From positions 434,001 through 498,000 of the forward strand of contig NZ_FNKN01000001.1 of assembly GCF_900102175.1 (NCBI RefSeq): 64,000 nt of DNA. The letters are read 5' to 3'. This DNA is from Microbacterium sp. cf332 (GTDB lineage: Bacteria > Actinomycetota > Actinomycetes > Actinomycetales > Microbacteriaceae). This document shows, in pieces, positions 33,708-43,394 of the stretch; the first letter of the stretch is position 1; the number at the start of each line of letters is the position of its first letter. The notes below the pieces were generated by a model that was not told the DNA's origin, searched no databases, and worked only from the letters and a program-made list of their open reading frames with translations. The position numbers and the translations under genes were made by a program.

Positions 33708-36700
33708 CGTTAGCCTCATCTCGATCGTGCCTGCTCTGATCATCCTCGGCGACGTTATGCTCGCCGTGCATCTTCTCCGCGGTGATGGCGAGCAGCGCTG
33801 CGAGCACGTCAGGATCGGAGAGAGCCTTCTTGATCTCATCGGTGTTCTGGAACGCCTGATACATGGCGTAGTCGCTCGCGTCGGAGAACTTCGTCGACCC
33901 CTTGAGCTGTTCGACGTTGTTGCTCCTGGCCATCGCGATGGCTTCCTCGTCGGCATTGAGGAAGCCCCAGTAGGCGGTGATGAAGCCGGAGATGCTGCCC
34001 GGGCTCGCGTCGATGCCCTTCTCGCTGAAGAGGTCGTTGACCTTCTCGATGGCCTCTTCGAGCGGACCACGCGCATTCACTCCAACACCGCCGGGCTCAG
34101 AGGTAAACGTCGGGAGCTCAATGACGATGCCGCTATCCGTGATGAAGTCGACACGGTAGTCGGCGTTAACCTTCTCGGGCACGAGCTTCACCCCCCCGAG
34201 CTGCACGCCGTCCATGTAGCTGCTGTCGTATTCCTCGGGCGTGAGGTGCAGGTTCCGGGCCAGCAGCGTCATCAATACGGCGCGCAGGCGCAGGTCCTCG
34301 TCGTCGTAGTCGACGATCTGGGAGAGGAACTGCCAGGCATTGCGGTAGCTGATCGCGTCCGACCGGAAGTCCTTCAGCTCCTTGTACCGGGCCTTGTCCT
34401 TCGTGAGCCGCGCCTTCTGCATCTCGCTGCTCCAGGCGAACTTGATCGGCCCGAGAGCCTTCTGGATCGCTTCGCCGCCGAGCTTGTCCATGTAGGCCCG
34501 CGCGACCTCACGCATCTGGGCCTCGGTGTACAGACCGACGCCGTCCAGGCGCTCGGTGAGCTCGTACAGGGCGTTCGCGTCGACCTCGCCCTCGACGTGC
34601 GCGTCCGTGTAGTAGCGGGCGAAATCCTTCTGGACGTTCTCCGGCGTGTTCACGAGGTCGACGACCATGGGGGCCGACTTGCCCGGGTACATGCGGTTCA
34701 GGCGAGAGAGCGTCTGCACAGTGGCGATGTCGGTGAGCACCTTGTCGACGTACATCGCCATGAGGCGCGGCTCGTCGAAGCCCGTCTGGAACTTGTTCGC
34801 CACGATGAGGATCCTGTGCTCGTCCCCTTCGCGGAAGGCCTTCGCGACGTCGCCGACAGCGTTCAGCGAGGCCTCGGTGACCTCTTCGCCGGCGCTGTTC
34901 TTGACCGAGCCCGAGAATGCCACGAGTGCGCCAAGACCGGTATAGCCCTTCTCCGCGACGTAGGCGTTCAACTTCTCGAACCACAGGACGGCTTCCCTGC
35001 GCCCGGAGGTGACGACCATGGCCCGGGCCTGGCCGCCGAGCATGTGCGCGACGTTGCGGCGGAAGTGCTCGACGACGACCTGGGCCTTCTGGGCGATCGC
35101 CGTGGGGTGGAGCTGTGCGAAGCGGACGATGTCCTTCACCGCGCGACCAGTGTCGACCTCGGGATCGTCGTCCTCGTCGTCGAGAGTGTTCGTCACGCGC
35201 AGGAACATGTCGTAGGTCGAGTAGTTCGTGAGCACGTCGAGGATGAACTGCTCCTCGATCGCCTGGGCCATCGTGTAGGTGTCGAAGGCGTCCCAGCGGT
35301 CCTCGCCGTCGGCCTGCGTGCCGAACAGGCGCAGCGTCTTCGCCTTCGGCGTCGCCGTGAGGGCGATGAAGGTGATGTTCGCGCTCGCGGCGATCGCGGA
35401 ATCCTTGGCCGCCAGCAGGTCGTCGGCGCTGATCACCTCGTTCGGATCGAGGTCGAGATCGACGAGCAGGCCCTTCAGCGCTCGGGCGGTGGACCCGGAC
35501 TGCGAGGAGTGCGCCTCGTCCGCGACGACGGCCCAGTGCCTGCCGTTCAGCTCGTCGGTGTCCTCGATGAGCTCCATGACGTGCGGGAAGGTCTGGAGGG
35601 TGCACGTGATGATGTGCTTGCCCTCGAGCAGGGCCTGCTTCACCTGCGCGGACTTCGCCCCTGAGGCATCACCGATGTTGACGACGAGCCCCGCGCTGGA
35701 CTGCACGAGGTTCATGTCGTCGCGCACGTTCTCGTCGAGCACGGTGCGGTCGGTGACGACGATCACCGAGTCGAAGGTCGACTGCGCGTCCGCGCCCACG
35801 TGGCGGATGAGCCGGTGCGACAGCCATGCGATCGTCTTCGTCTTGCCCGAGCCGGCCGAGTGCCAGACGAGGTAGCGGCCGCCAGGCCCCTGCTTCTCGA
35901 TGTCGGCGACGACGCGCTCGACGGCCCGTAGCTGGTGGAACCGAGGGAACACCAGGCGGCCGTCGCCCTTCTTCGCGCGGTTGGGCTCGTAGAGCGCGTA
36001 GTTCTTCAGGATGCGCATGAGAGTCGGACGGGCGAGGATCTCGCGCCACAGGTAGTCGGTCGCGGAGCCCGTCGGGGACGGCGGGTTGCCCGCGTGGCCG
36101 TCGCTGCCCTGGTTGAAGGGCAGGAACGTGGTCTCAGCGCCCTGCAGCTTGGTCGTCATGTAGACGAGGTCGTTGGACACCGCGAAGTGCACGAGGGCGC
36201 GGCCCGGCTGCAGCAGGGCACGCGTCGAACCGGGCACGCGGTCGTTCTTGTACTGGGTGATCGCGTGGTTGACCGTCTGCGTGTTGTCGGTCTTGAGCTC
36301 GAGCGTGGCGATCGGCAGCCCGTTGGCGCAGAGCACGACGTCGATCTCTTCGCTGGTCTGGGTGTCGAAGCGCACCTGGCGCAGCACCCGCAGGCGCACG
36401 GCCTCCGACCGCTCGATGACGCTCGCGAGGTTCGGGTTCTCCGGGGGGAACTCCATGAGCGGGCCGAACTTCGCCGCAGGCCTGGCGACCTGGGCGTAGG
36501 TGAAGCCGCGCCGCAGCAGACCGAGGAGGCCACCGACGGGATGCCCGGTGATCGGGTCCATCTTCGTCGTCTTACCCAGCTCCTTGACGACGTGGTCGAG
36601 GAGCTTGCGCTCGGCGAGCTCGAGCGCGCCGTTGGCGAGATCCGAGGGCACCGCCTTCTCGTACTCGTCCGGGTACTGAGTCGAGAGCCAGTGCAGGACG

Positions 36701-36840
36701 TCGGCGGGGACCATCGCCCGGGCGATGTCCCAGCCAGCTGCGTTCGGGTTGCCCAGGTTCTCGTAGAGCCAGCCGCGTTGAGCGAGCGCGTCGCAGAGGT
36801 CGGACTCGAAGTTGTGCTCGAGAAGTTGTGCGTCGCTCAT
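33697..36840 (-). CDS. hsdR: Type I restriction enzyme R subunit
   Basis: A 1047-aa motor-nuclease of a type I system, of normal length. The N-terminal PD-(D/E)XK nuclease has Asp 167 and ELK at 181-183. Helicase Walker A is HSAGSGKTKT (about 328-336) and DEAH is at 441-444, followed by ALTATPKAKTLRLFG and QTGFDEPRLMAMYVDK. A C-terminal helical domain binds the methylase core. Its start overlaps the hsdS stop (ATGA). It looks intact. Confidence 0.96.
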   Translation of the reverse strand: MSDAQLLEHNFESDLCDALAQRGWLYENLGNPNAAGWDIARAMVPADVLHWLSTQYPDEYEKAVPSDLANGALELAERKLLDHVVKELGKTTKMDPITGHPVGGLLGLLRRGFTYAQVARPAAKFGPLMEFPPENPNLASVIERSEAVRLRVLRQVRFDTQTSEEIDVVLCANGLPIATLELKTDNTQTVNHAITQYKNDRVPGSTRALLQPGRALVHFAVSNDLVYMTTKLQGAETTFLPFNQGSDGHAGNPPSPTGSATDYLWREILARPTLMRILKNYALYEPNRAKKGDGRLVFPRFHQLRAVERVVADIEKQGPGGRYLVWHSAGSGKTKTIAWLSHRLIRHVGADAQSTFDSVIVVTDRTVLDENVRDDMNLVQSSAGLVVNIGDASGAKSAQVKQALLEGKHIITCTLQTFPHVMELIEDTDELNGRHWAVVADEAHSSQSGSTARALKGLLVDLDLDPNEVISADDLLAAKDSAIAASANITFIALTATPKAKTLRLFGTQADGEDRWDAFDTYTMAQAIEEQFILDVLTNYSTYDMFLRVTNTLDDEDDDPEVDTGRAVKDIVRFAQLHPTAIAQKAQVVVEHFRRNVAHMLGGQARAMVVTSGRREAVLWFEKLNAYVAEKGYTGLGALVAFSGSVKNSAGEEVTEASLNAVGDVAKAFREGDEHRILIVANKFQTGFDEPRLMAMYVDKVLTDIATVQTLSRLNRMYPGKSAPMVVDLVNTPENVQKDFARYYTDAHVEGEVDANALYELTERLDGVGLYTEAQMREVARAYMDKLGGEAIQKALGPIKFAWSSEMQKARLTKDKARYKELKDFRSDAISYRNAWQFLSQIVDYDDEDLRLRAVLMTLLARNLHLTPEEYDSSYMDGVQLGGVKLVPEKVNADYRVDFITDSGIVIELPTFTSEPGGVGVNARGPLEEAIEKVNDLFSEKGIDASPGSISGFITAYWGFLNADEEAIAMARSNNVEQLKGSTKFSDASDYAMYQAFQNTDEIKKALSDPDVLAALLAITAEKMHGEHNVAEDDQSRHDRDEANDDD

Positions 36841-38042
36841 GCCACTTCCTTCCGGCCCGTCACAAGGTCAGTGATGAGAGCAGCCCGGCGCTCGGTGAGG
36901 AGAGACTTGAGCTCCGCGACCTTGGCCAGCATTGCATCGATCCGGGAAGTCACCTCGTCGAGTTGATCGGCTATGCGCTGCTGGTCTGCGAGCGCGGCAA
37001 ACGGGATTCGCGTCGCTCGAATAGTGCCGAGCTTGAGGTTTGGGACGGTAGATCCTCCAGCAGACAGACGAAACTCATCTCTCACGGACTTGGTGCACAT
37101 CGCATAGAGCAGGAAGCGGCTGTCGGTGACCTCCGGATCGACGCGGATGAGAACCATGCGCTGTCCAAGACAAAAGATTCCCTTAGGCACAAGAGCGACC
37201 TCACCTGCGGGAGCTTCGCGAGTGAAGAAGAGATCACCTGGGCGCGGAGGAAAGGCACCGTTGCGTTGCCGCGCTGTTTCGAGAGAGACAGCAATGCCTT
37301 TCCCCGCCACATACTTACCTGAGCGCACGGAGGCCGTGCGGACCGCCTCGGCTGGTCCCGCTTCATCGAGTTGAGGAGTTGTGTGCGGACAGTCGATCAC
37401 ACCGGCCGTGAGAGCCCAAAGTGGTGCGGTCTTGGCAACTGCTGCGAACGAGTTATCAATGCTTCGCCTTCGCCGGTCCTCCAGCACTCTCGCCAACTCG
37501 TCCATTCTCGCGATCATCGCATCAATCTCATCCGTCTCGCGGTCGAGATAGTCGGCGATGTACCGCTGTGTTTCCCTCGGAGGCAGCGGGATCGGGAGGT
37601 CGATCAGCTCGGCGTAGCCGAGGTTCTGTCGCACCCCTGCACCCATCTCGTAGTACGCCTTCTGGATGTCGTAGGCGCGGAGCACAGCCGCGATGAAGCG
37701 CGGATCTGTCTTAGATGCGTCCGGTCGCACGGTGATATACGCCGAGGTGATGAGTCCCCGCTCTGACGCCTGTGCCACTCGAATCGACTTCTTGTCGTTC
37801 TGGAGATCGGTCATGCGGAGCACAACATCGCCATCCTCGACGATGTTGTAGGTCTCGTACGACTCGGGGCGTAGGCCGCCGACAGCGTCGATCTCCTTGC
37901 GGATGACGCGTCCATAGGAGAGCGAAAGCAGGTTGTTCTCAACCAACCCTATGTTCTTGTTGACTACGCGAGGTGCGACGGACCAGAGAGGCACAAGATC
38001 CCACTTGATTGGGCCAAGTCGCGCTGCCAGATCTGCCCTCAT
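36837..38042 (-). CDS. hsdS: Type I restriction enzyme specificity subunit
   Basis: A 401-aa protein with two target recognition domains (about 15-150 and 205-355), each followed by a conserved helix. The helices are TQRYIADYLDRETDEIDAMIAR and QQRIADQLDEVTSRIDAMLAK (shown here in shortened form: similar RYIADYLD / RIADQLDE starts). The two-fold repeat is the normal HsdS design giving a bipartite site. It overlaps hsdM and hsdR by 4 bp each. The recognition sequence cannot be inferred. Confidence 0.95.
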   Translation of the reverse strand: MRADLAARLGPIKWDLVPLWSVAPRVVNKNIGLVENNLLSLSYGRVIRKEIDAVGGLRPESYETYNIVEDGDVVLRMTDLQNDKKSIRVAQASERGLITSAYITVRPDASKTDPRFIAAVLRAYDIQKAYYEMGAGVRQNLGYAELIDLPIPLPPRETQRYIADYLDRETDEIDAMIARMDELARVLEDRRRRSIDNSFAAVAKTAPLWALTAGVIDCPHTTPQLDEAGPAEAVRTASVRSGKYVAGKGIAVSLETARQRNGAFPPRPGDLFFTREAPAGEVALVPKGIFCLGQRMVLIRVDPEVTDSRFLLYAMCTKSVRDEFRLSAGGSTVPNLKLGTIRATRIPFAALADQQRIADQLDEVTSRIDAMLAKVAELKSLLTERRAALITDLVTGRKEVA

Positions 38043-40000
38043 GCCTTATGCACCTCCTTGAACATCTCGGCAAGCTCACTCATGAGGCGTGAGACATCTG
38101 CGTCGATCTCTTCGAGCGGGCGCGGTTCCTCGGGGCTGTAGAAGATCCGCGTGAAGGGGATCTCATTGCCGTTCTTCGCGTTGCTTTCATCCCACGTGGC
38201 ACCTTCCGCGAAAGGCAGTACCTCGCGGGCCATGTGCTCTTCGAGATTCTCGCTCAGTGGCACGCGCTCGGTGATCTTCCAACCGTTGAGGAGGACGGGG
38301 TCACCCTTGCGGTCGACAGCTAGCGGTGCCGTGTCGTCATGAACGCCCAACGCGTTCGCTGCCGCGTTGATGAACCCGATGGAGGCCTTGAGCCCCTGCG
38401 CCTTGCACATCGTCTTTAGCCTGTCGGGCAACGAACTCCACGGCGTGCCATCGAGCTTCTTGATGACTTCGCGGTGCGCTTCAATGAAGTCCTTGTGGCC
38501 GGCCACAGCTTCTAGAGCCTCCTCGGTCACGACTGTGGCGAGACGAGCCTGCTTGAAGACGGTCACGTCACGGAACATGAAGTCCTCTTTGGTGAATACG
38601 CGCGAGATCCTAGGGTCAGCCTCCTCGAATGCCTTGTATGCATCATGGACGACCTTGCGGTTCTTCGTTCCCATTTCTCGACGCTTGAAGCCCAGGGGCT
38701 TTCTCATCGGCTTCCAGAGCCCACTCGCATCGATGAGCTGGATCTTGCCCTGACGGGCGGGCTCTTTGTTCGTGTCGAGGATCCACACGTAGGTTGCGAT
38801 ACCGGTGCCGTAGAACATGTCATTGGGGAGCTGCACGATCGTGTCGATCAGGTCCTCGTCGAAGAGCCACTGGCGGATAGTATTCGGCCCTTTATCGGAG
38901 CTGAACAGCGGTGCGGCGTTGGAGACCACAGCAGCTCTGCCGCCGTGGCCGGCTTTTCCCGCGGGAGCGAGCTTCGAGGCGCAATGGGCGAGGAACAGCA
39001 TCTGCCCGTCGGACTTGCTCGGCAGGCCGCGCGAGAAGCGAGAATCCTTGACCTTCGACTGCTCGACCACCTCCTTGTACTGCACGTCCCAGTCGGACCC
39101 GAAGGGGGGGTTGGAGAGCACGTAGTCGAACTGGCGGTCGGCGTATTCGTCGCGCAAGAGGGTGTCGCCCTGGCGGATCGCGTCCGGAAGACCTCCTTGG
39201 ATGAGGAGGTCTGCCTTGCCCAACGCATATGCGTTCGGCATGAGCTCTTGGCCGAAGAGGTTCACCTCGATGTCGGGGTAAAGCTCCGTGAGGTGGTCGT
39301 TCGCCACGAGCAGCATGCCGCCGGAGCCCGCGGTGGGGTCGTAGATCGAGCGCGTGGTGTTCCGGCCCCGGAGCGAGTCCTCGTCGGAGGCGAAGAGCAC
39401 GTCGACCATGAGCTTGATCGCGTCGCGAGGGGTGTAGAACGCGCCCGCGGCCTTGCCCTTCTTGTCGAAGGCCCTGTACATGACGTTCTCGAAGAGATCG
39501 CCCATCGCTGTGTTCGGCATGGCCTCCGCCGAGAGGTCCAGCGTCGAGAAGTGCCGCACGACCGCGTGGAGGCGGTTCGCCTCGGCGAGCTTCTTCACGA
39601 GGCGCGGGAACTCGAACGAAGTCCAGATGTCCGCGATGTTGTGGGAGAACCCGGCGATGTACTCGAGAACGGATGCCTCTACTTGATCGTCGGTAGACGC
39701 GATCGCTTCGAGGCTCAGTGGCGAGGTGTTGTAGAAACTCAGACCGAAGCGGCGCTTGACGTCGGCGTCGATGAACCGGAGCGGCGTGTCCTTCTCGATG
39801 AGGCGGTTGACCAGTTTGATGACCTCCGCCTTCGTCCCGGCGAGCAAGCACTCGAGGCGACGGAGCACCGTGAACGGCAGGATGTAGTCGCCGTACTCGG
39901 TCTCTTCCACGACGTTGCGCAGGAACTTGTCCGCGGTCGCCCATACGACGTTCTCCGTCGTCGCGACGCGCTGTGCCTGCGGGGGCGTGGTGGTGGCCAT
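38039..40000 (-). CDS. hsdM: Type I restriction enzyme methyltransferase subunit
   Basis: A 653-aa N6-adenine methylase. The N-terminal helical domain covers about 1-165. SAM-binding motif I is YDPTAGSGGMLL (about 220-231) and catalytic motif IV is SNPPFG (about 296-301). The long C-terminal region contacts HsdS. It is the first gene of the hsdM-hsdS-hsdR-xre operon, with a ribosome site near GAAGAGG before ATG 40000. Confidence 0.96.
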   Translation of the reverse strand: MATTTPPQAQRVATTENVVWATADKFLRNVVEETEYGDYILPFTVLRRLECLLAGTKAEVIKLVNRLIEKDTPLRFIDADVKRRFGLSFYNTSPLSLEAIASTDDQVEASVLEYIAGFSHNIADIWTSFEFPRLVKKLAEANRLHAVVRHFSTLDLSAEAMPNTAMGDLFENVMYRAFDKKGKAAGAFYTPRDAIKLMVDVLFASDEDSLRGRNTTRSIYDPTAGSGGMLLVANDHLTELYPDIEVNLFGQELMPNAYALGKADLLIQGGLPDAIRQGDTLLRDEYADRQFDYVLSNPPFGSDWDVQYKEVVEQSKVKDSRFSRGLPSKSDGQMLFLAHCASKLAPAGKAGHGGRAAVVSNAAPLFSSDKGPNTIRQWLFDEDLIDTIVQLPNDMFYGTGIATYVWILDTNKEPARQGKIQLIDASGLWKPMRKPLGFKRREMGTKNRKVVHDAYKAFEEADPRISRVFTKEDFMFRDVTVFKQARLATVVTEEALEAVAGHKDFIEAHREVIKKLDGTPWSSLPDRLKTMCKAQGLKASIGFINAAANALGVHDDTAPLAVDRKGDPVLLNGWKITERVPLSENLEEHMAREVLPFAEGATWDESNAKNGNEIPFTRIFYSPEEPRPLEEIDADVSRLMSELAEMFKEVHKA

Positions 40001-40127
40001 GGAACCTCTTCTTCGGTGGTGCTGACAACTGAGCTTGTATCAAAAACCTTACATTCATGGTGGACGCGAATATGCCCCGACAAGGCTGAATGCAACCTCT
40101 TGGGACTTCTGGGATGGTTAGACACTG

Positions 40128-40700
40128 CTACTTGCCAGGCGGGAACTGTGGCGGGTTCTCGTCGATAATGTCCTGCTCCTCGCGTTCGAACGCGTCCCAG
40201 AGCAGGTTCGCCACGATCACCAACGACAGCGCGACGTAGGCGAAACTTGCTGCGCTGATGCCGCTCAGTGCCCAGGCGATGATGTGCACGTAGAGCGGTG
40301 AGCAGTCGAGCGTCAGGTTGGCGAGCACGAAAACCGCCACTGTGACCACCACCGACATGACCAAGGAGACCAGGACATGCGCGCCCGCCTCGTTGAGCGC
40401 GCGTACCTTGATCCTCTCGACTTCGCGGTTCCGACGCAGGATCCGTTCGCGCCAGGTGACGATCTGGGCAAACGCACCGATCAGAGCAGCCGACAGCAGC
40501 GCAGCGCCGGCCAGCAGCTGGTCGGCCTTGGTGAGCTCGACGCGGAAGGCGATCATCACGATCAGAACGGCCGCCGGAATGCCGAAGAGGATGACTCGTG
40601 TCCAGCGATCGGGCTTCTCGTCCTGCGCTTGGGCACGACGGAGTCTAAGCCCGTCGCGAAGGCCGCGGACTAATGGCCGAAGATCGAAGCGCTCAGACAT
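40128..40700 (-). CDS. Four-helix membrane protein of a candidate two-gene defence module
   Basis: A 190-aa protein with four hydrophobic segments at about 36-54 (VILFGIPAAVLIVMIAF), 61-82, 107-128 and 134-162. A basic cytoplasmic loop (WRERILRRNREVERIK) lies between the second and third. The C-terminus is acidic, then proline-rich. Its start overlaps the end of the 369-aa gene by 31 bp, so the pair is coupled. No family is recognised. A small membrane protein coupled to a soluble partner in a defence island suggests an effector that acts on the membrane (inference). Confidence 0.7.
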   Translation of the reverse strand: MSERFDLRPLVRGLRDGLRLRRAQAQDEKPDRWTRVILFGIPAAVLIVMIAFRVELTKADQLLAGAALLSAALIGAFAQIVTWRERILRRNREVERIKVRALNEAGAHVLVSLVMSVVVTVAVFVLANLTLDCSPLYVHIIAWALSGISAASFAYVALSLVIVANLLWDAFEREEQDIIDENPPQFPPGK

Positions 40701-41779
40701 TCCTCCACCTCATACGGATCGAGCCGGCTGAGATGCAGGCCGTCCTGCATAGCGATCGTGTGGAGCCGGCCAGCGACCTTCTCGTAGTAGTAGAGGATGC
40801 TGGGCTCGCCGTCGGACACCGGGTAGGTGAAGACGTCGCGTAAGGTGTCCACGGCGATGGTGGTCGTCTCGTCGGCCTCGCTCTTGATGCTGAGTGACAC
40901 CTTGTCATAGCGGTCCCCCTCATCCTCGTCTAGCAGGTGCTCCTGCTCCAGCAAAGCAGAGACCTCCGACACTCCTTCATGGGCGCTGACGGAGTGGCCT
41001 TCGCGCATGCGCCCCCACCACGACCGGCCGACAGCCGGGGCGATCTGGCGCTGGTTCTCATCGACCAGGCTGATTTTCAGCGTCCGCTCGACGCGATCAG
41101 CGGCTCCTCCCCGGTTCGACGCGACACGGCTGGTGAACGTCGCCGAAGCCGACTTGGCTCCGCTGAGGATCTCCTCGAGAAACGCGTTGTCAGCGGCCTG
41201 CTTGTAGTCGAAGAGCAGCCGGGGAACCCGCGCGGCAGAAGGAAGCCGCTCCCCCGCGGCACGTGCGATCTCCCGCTGCCGTTCCTGTTCCGCCTGGATC
41301 TCCTGCTTCTTCCTCAGCCCCTCGTCCGTGAGCAGCTGGAAGAACCGTCGCACCGCGTCGCGCTTATGGATGGTCTGGCACACGACGACGAACCGCGTCG
41401 CGCTCACGGTAGAGAACACCAGCGTGATGCGGTGCGGCTGCTCGGCGGAACGGTCCTTGATGTTCACTGGGGGCTCCACCGCGTGCGTCGCATAGCCGTG
41501 GCTGCCCGTCTCGCCAACGGCGAGCTCGAGATGGATCACCTCGGAGCCGATCTCGACTGGCCCGGTGAGTGTCGCCGTGCGCGTCGGCTTGGCCGGCTCC
41601 CCGTCCACGGGCTCCCTCGGCGGAAACCGGAGCGTGTTCCTGTCGGCGAGACGTTCGAGGAGTTCGACGATCTCGCTGCGGACATTCGAGGACGACGAGG
41701 AGTCGAGAGGCGGCTGGTCCTTCTTGCGGTTCTTGAACGCTTCGACGATGAAGACGCGGAATCCGTAGGCGCGGGGCAT
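40670..41779 (-). CDS. Unknown soluble protein of a candidate two-gene defence module
   Basis: A 369-aa protein starting MPRAYGFRVFIVEAFKNRKK. A beta-rich N-terminal half includes RITLVFSTVSATRFVVVCQT. A charged helix follows (KKQEIQAEQERQREIARAAGE, about 157-175), then a mixed C-terminal half ending near DPYEVEECLSASIFGH. No catalytic motif was recognised. Coupled translation with the four-helix membrane protein and a location beside hsdM suggest a sensor or regulator role; that is an inference only. Confidence 0.65.
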   Translation of the reverse strand: MPRAYGFRVFIVEAFKNRKKDQPPLDSSSSSNVRSEIVELLERLADRNTLRFPPREPVDGEPAKPTRTATLTGPVEIGSEVIHLELAVGETGSHGYATHAVEPPVNIKDRSAEQPHRITLVFSTVSATRFVVVCQTIHKRDAVRRFFQLLTDEGLRKKQEIQAEQERQREIARAAGERLPSAARVPRLLFDYKQAADNAFLEEILSGAKSASATFTSRVASNRGGAADRVERTLKISLVDENQRQIAPAVGRSWWGRMREGHSVSAHEGVSEVSALLEQEHLLDEDEGDRYDKVSLSIKSEADETTTIAVDTLRDVFTYPVSDGEPSILYYYEKVAGRLHTIAMQDGLHLSRLDPYEVEECLSASIFGH

Positions 41780-41844
41780 GGCATCACCCTATCGGTGAGG
41801 ACTGACACAACTGAGGCGACGAGTATGTGAGGAAATGGAGGTGA

Positions 41845-41870
41845 CCCGCTCTGCCAGAAAGCGGAGCGGG
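41845..41870. terminator. Hairpin in the 41780-42169 intergenic region
   Basis: CCCGCTCTGC and GCGGAGCGGG pair with one mismatch around CAGAAA. The ~390-bp gap separates two divergent units and otherwise shows no gene; promoters for both sides must lie here. The hairpin's direction is uncertain. Confidence 0.4.
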
Positions 41871-42169
41871 CCACCGATCAGTTGATGCGCGGCTCTCGCG
41901 ACTTCGCTAATGATCTAGCTGAAACACGGACGGCCGCATACGTGCGGTACTGATGCCGGCAATATTCATGATCCAAAAGAGCCGACGGGACGAGCTGGGC
42001 GTCAGGGCATCATTTCTTGGGCATTCAGCCAGTGAAAGAGTCTCGAGCTTCGGCCGCTTGCGCAGGTGGTTGCAGATAGCGATGTACAGCCGACTCGCTC
42101 GGTCGCAAAGCACTTCTCGGTAGGCTCATGGCCAGGCGGACGCCTCAGGGTGTGGGAGGACGAACAGCA

Positions 42170-43258
42170 ATGGCAGTTGAAATGGGCTTGTGGCGCGCGG
42201 ACGGCGGCCGGCTCAGCCGCATCGTGCCGACCTCGATCGGACTCGAGTCGCAGCTCGAGACGTACATCGAGTCCGACCCGTCGATGCTCGGCGAGACGCT
42301 CCTGATCATCGGCCGCCAGGTCCCCACCGCATTTGGCGGATTCATCGACCTGCTCGCGCTCGACGAGACCGCCGCGGTCCACGTCATCGAGCTCAAGCGC
42401 GACAAGACTCCGCGCGACGTCACCGCGCAGGCCCTGGACTACGGATCCTGGGTCGCAGGGCTCGGCCGCGCCCAGATCCAATCCATCTTCGAGGTGTACA
42501 AGCCCGGCGTCGCGCTCGAGCAGGCCTTCGCGGAGTGCTTCAACGAGGCCCTCCCCGAGGAGGTCAATAGTACGCAGACGTTCACCATCGTTGCTGCGAG
42601 CGTCGATGCGGCCACCGAGCGCATCGTCCGGTTCCTCAACGAGGGCTTCGCCGTGCCGATCAACGTCGTCTTCTTCCGCCACTTCGAAGACAACGGGGCG
42701 AAGTACCTCGCCCGCACATGGCTGGTCGAGAACGAGGGCCAGCAGGCTCCCGGCGCTGCACCCGCCCGCCAGACGAAGACCCGCGAGGCGTGGAACGGCA
42801 GCGACTGGTACGTCGCGTTCGGCGAGGACAGCGGCACCCGCCAGTGGGCGGACGGGCAGAAGTACGGCTTCGTCTCGGGCGGCGGCGGGGCATGGTTCTC
42901 CCGGACCCTGAAGAACCTGCCGACCGGCGCTCGAGTCTTCGTGCACATCCCCAAAGCTGGCTACGTCGGCGTTGGGACCGTAATCGGAGAGGCGCGCCGC
43001 TTCGACGAGGCGCTGGTCGACGTCGACGGCGTCGAGACCCCGCTGCAGAGCCTCCCGCTCGTCGGCAGCTACCGCCACGAGGGCGACGCCGAGGACGAGA
43101 ACGCCGAGTGGGTTGTGCCCGTCGCATGGACCAAGACTGTGCCGCGGGAGCAAGCAGTCTGGAAGAACGGGATGTTCGCGAACCAGAACACCGCGGCAAA
43201 GCTGCGCCAGAAGTTCACCATCGAGCAGGTGACCGACGAGTTCGGCCTCCACGACTGA
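42170..43258 (+). CDS. DUF91/NucS-like nuclease domain fused to a PUA/EVE-like domain
   Basis: A 362-aa protein from ATG 42170, following GGGAGGACGA. The N-terminal PD-(D/E)XK-like domain has Glu 30 (LESQLETYI), Asp 60 (GGFIDLLAL) and ELK at 74-76 (VHVIELKRDKTPRDV), as in endonuclease NucS/DUF91 proteins. The C-terminal domain (about 212-355) has SDWYVAFGED, GARVFVHIPKAGYVGVGTV and a closing WVVPVAW, like PUA/EVE folds that bind modified bases. The combination suggests a modification-dependent restriction enzyme. It is a stand-alone gene beside the type I system. Confidence 0.65.
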   Translation: MAVEMGLWRADGGRLSRIVPTSIGLESQLETYIESDPSMLGETLLIIGRQVPTAFGGFIDLLALDETAAVHVIELKRDKTPRDVTAQALDYGSWVAGLGRAQIQSIFEVYKPGVALEQAFAECFNEALPEEVNSTQTFTIVAASVDAATERIVRFLNEGFAVPINVVFFRHFEDNGAKYLARTWLVENEGQQAPGAAPARQTKTREAWNGSDWYVAFGEDSGTRQWADGQKYGFVSGGGGAWFSRTLKNLPTGARVFVHIPKAGYVGVGTVIGEARRFDEALVDVDGVETPLQSLPLVGSYRHEGDAEDENAEWVVPVAWTKTVPREQAVWKNGMFANQNTAAKLRQKFTIEQVTDEFGLHD

Positions 43259-43394
43259 GTGTCACACGACGTCAGATCGCGCACGATGGTGCCCAAGCAG
43301 ATGCGCCTGATGCACGACGTTGACGAGGTACTGATCATATTCGCCAGTGGCTCGCGAGCTACCCTCGAACGGCCACACCCACGCGCGACAGCGG

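Noticed and set aside
33727..35664. 645-codon plus-strand frame antisense to hsdR
   Set aside because: Shadow of the hsdR coding sequence; composition typical of antisense translation.
40128..41779. Considered as a Kiwa (KwaA/KwaB) system because of the four-helix membrane protein
   Set aside because: Gene order is reversed, and I see no DUF4868-like pattern in the 369-aa partner. Kept as unassigned.
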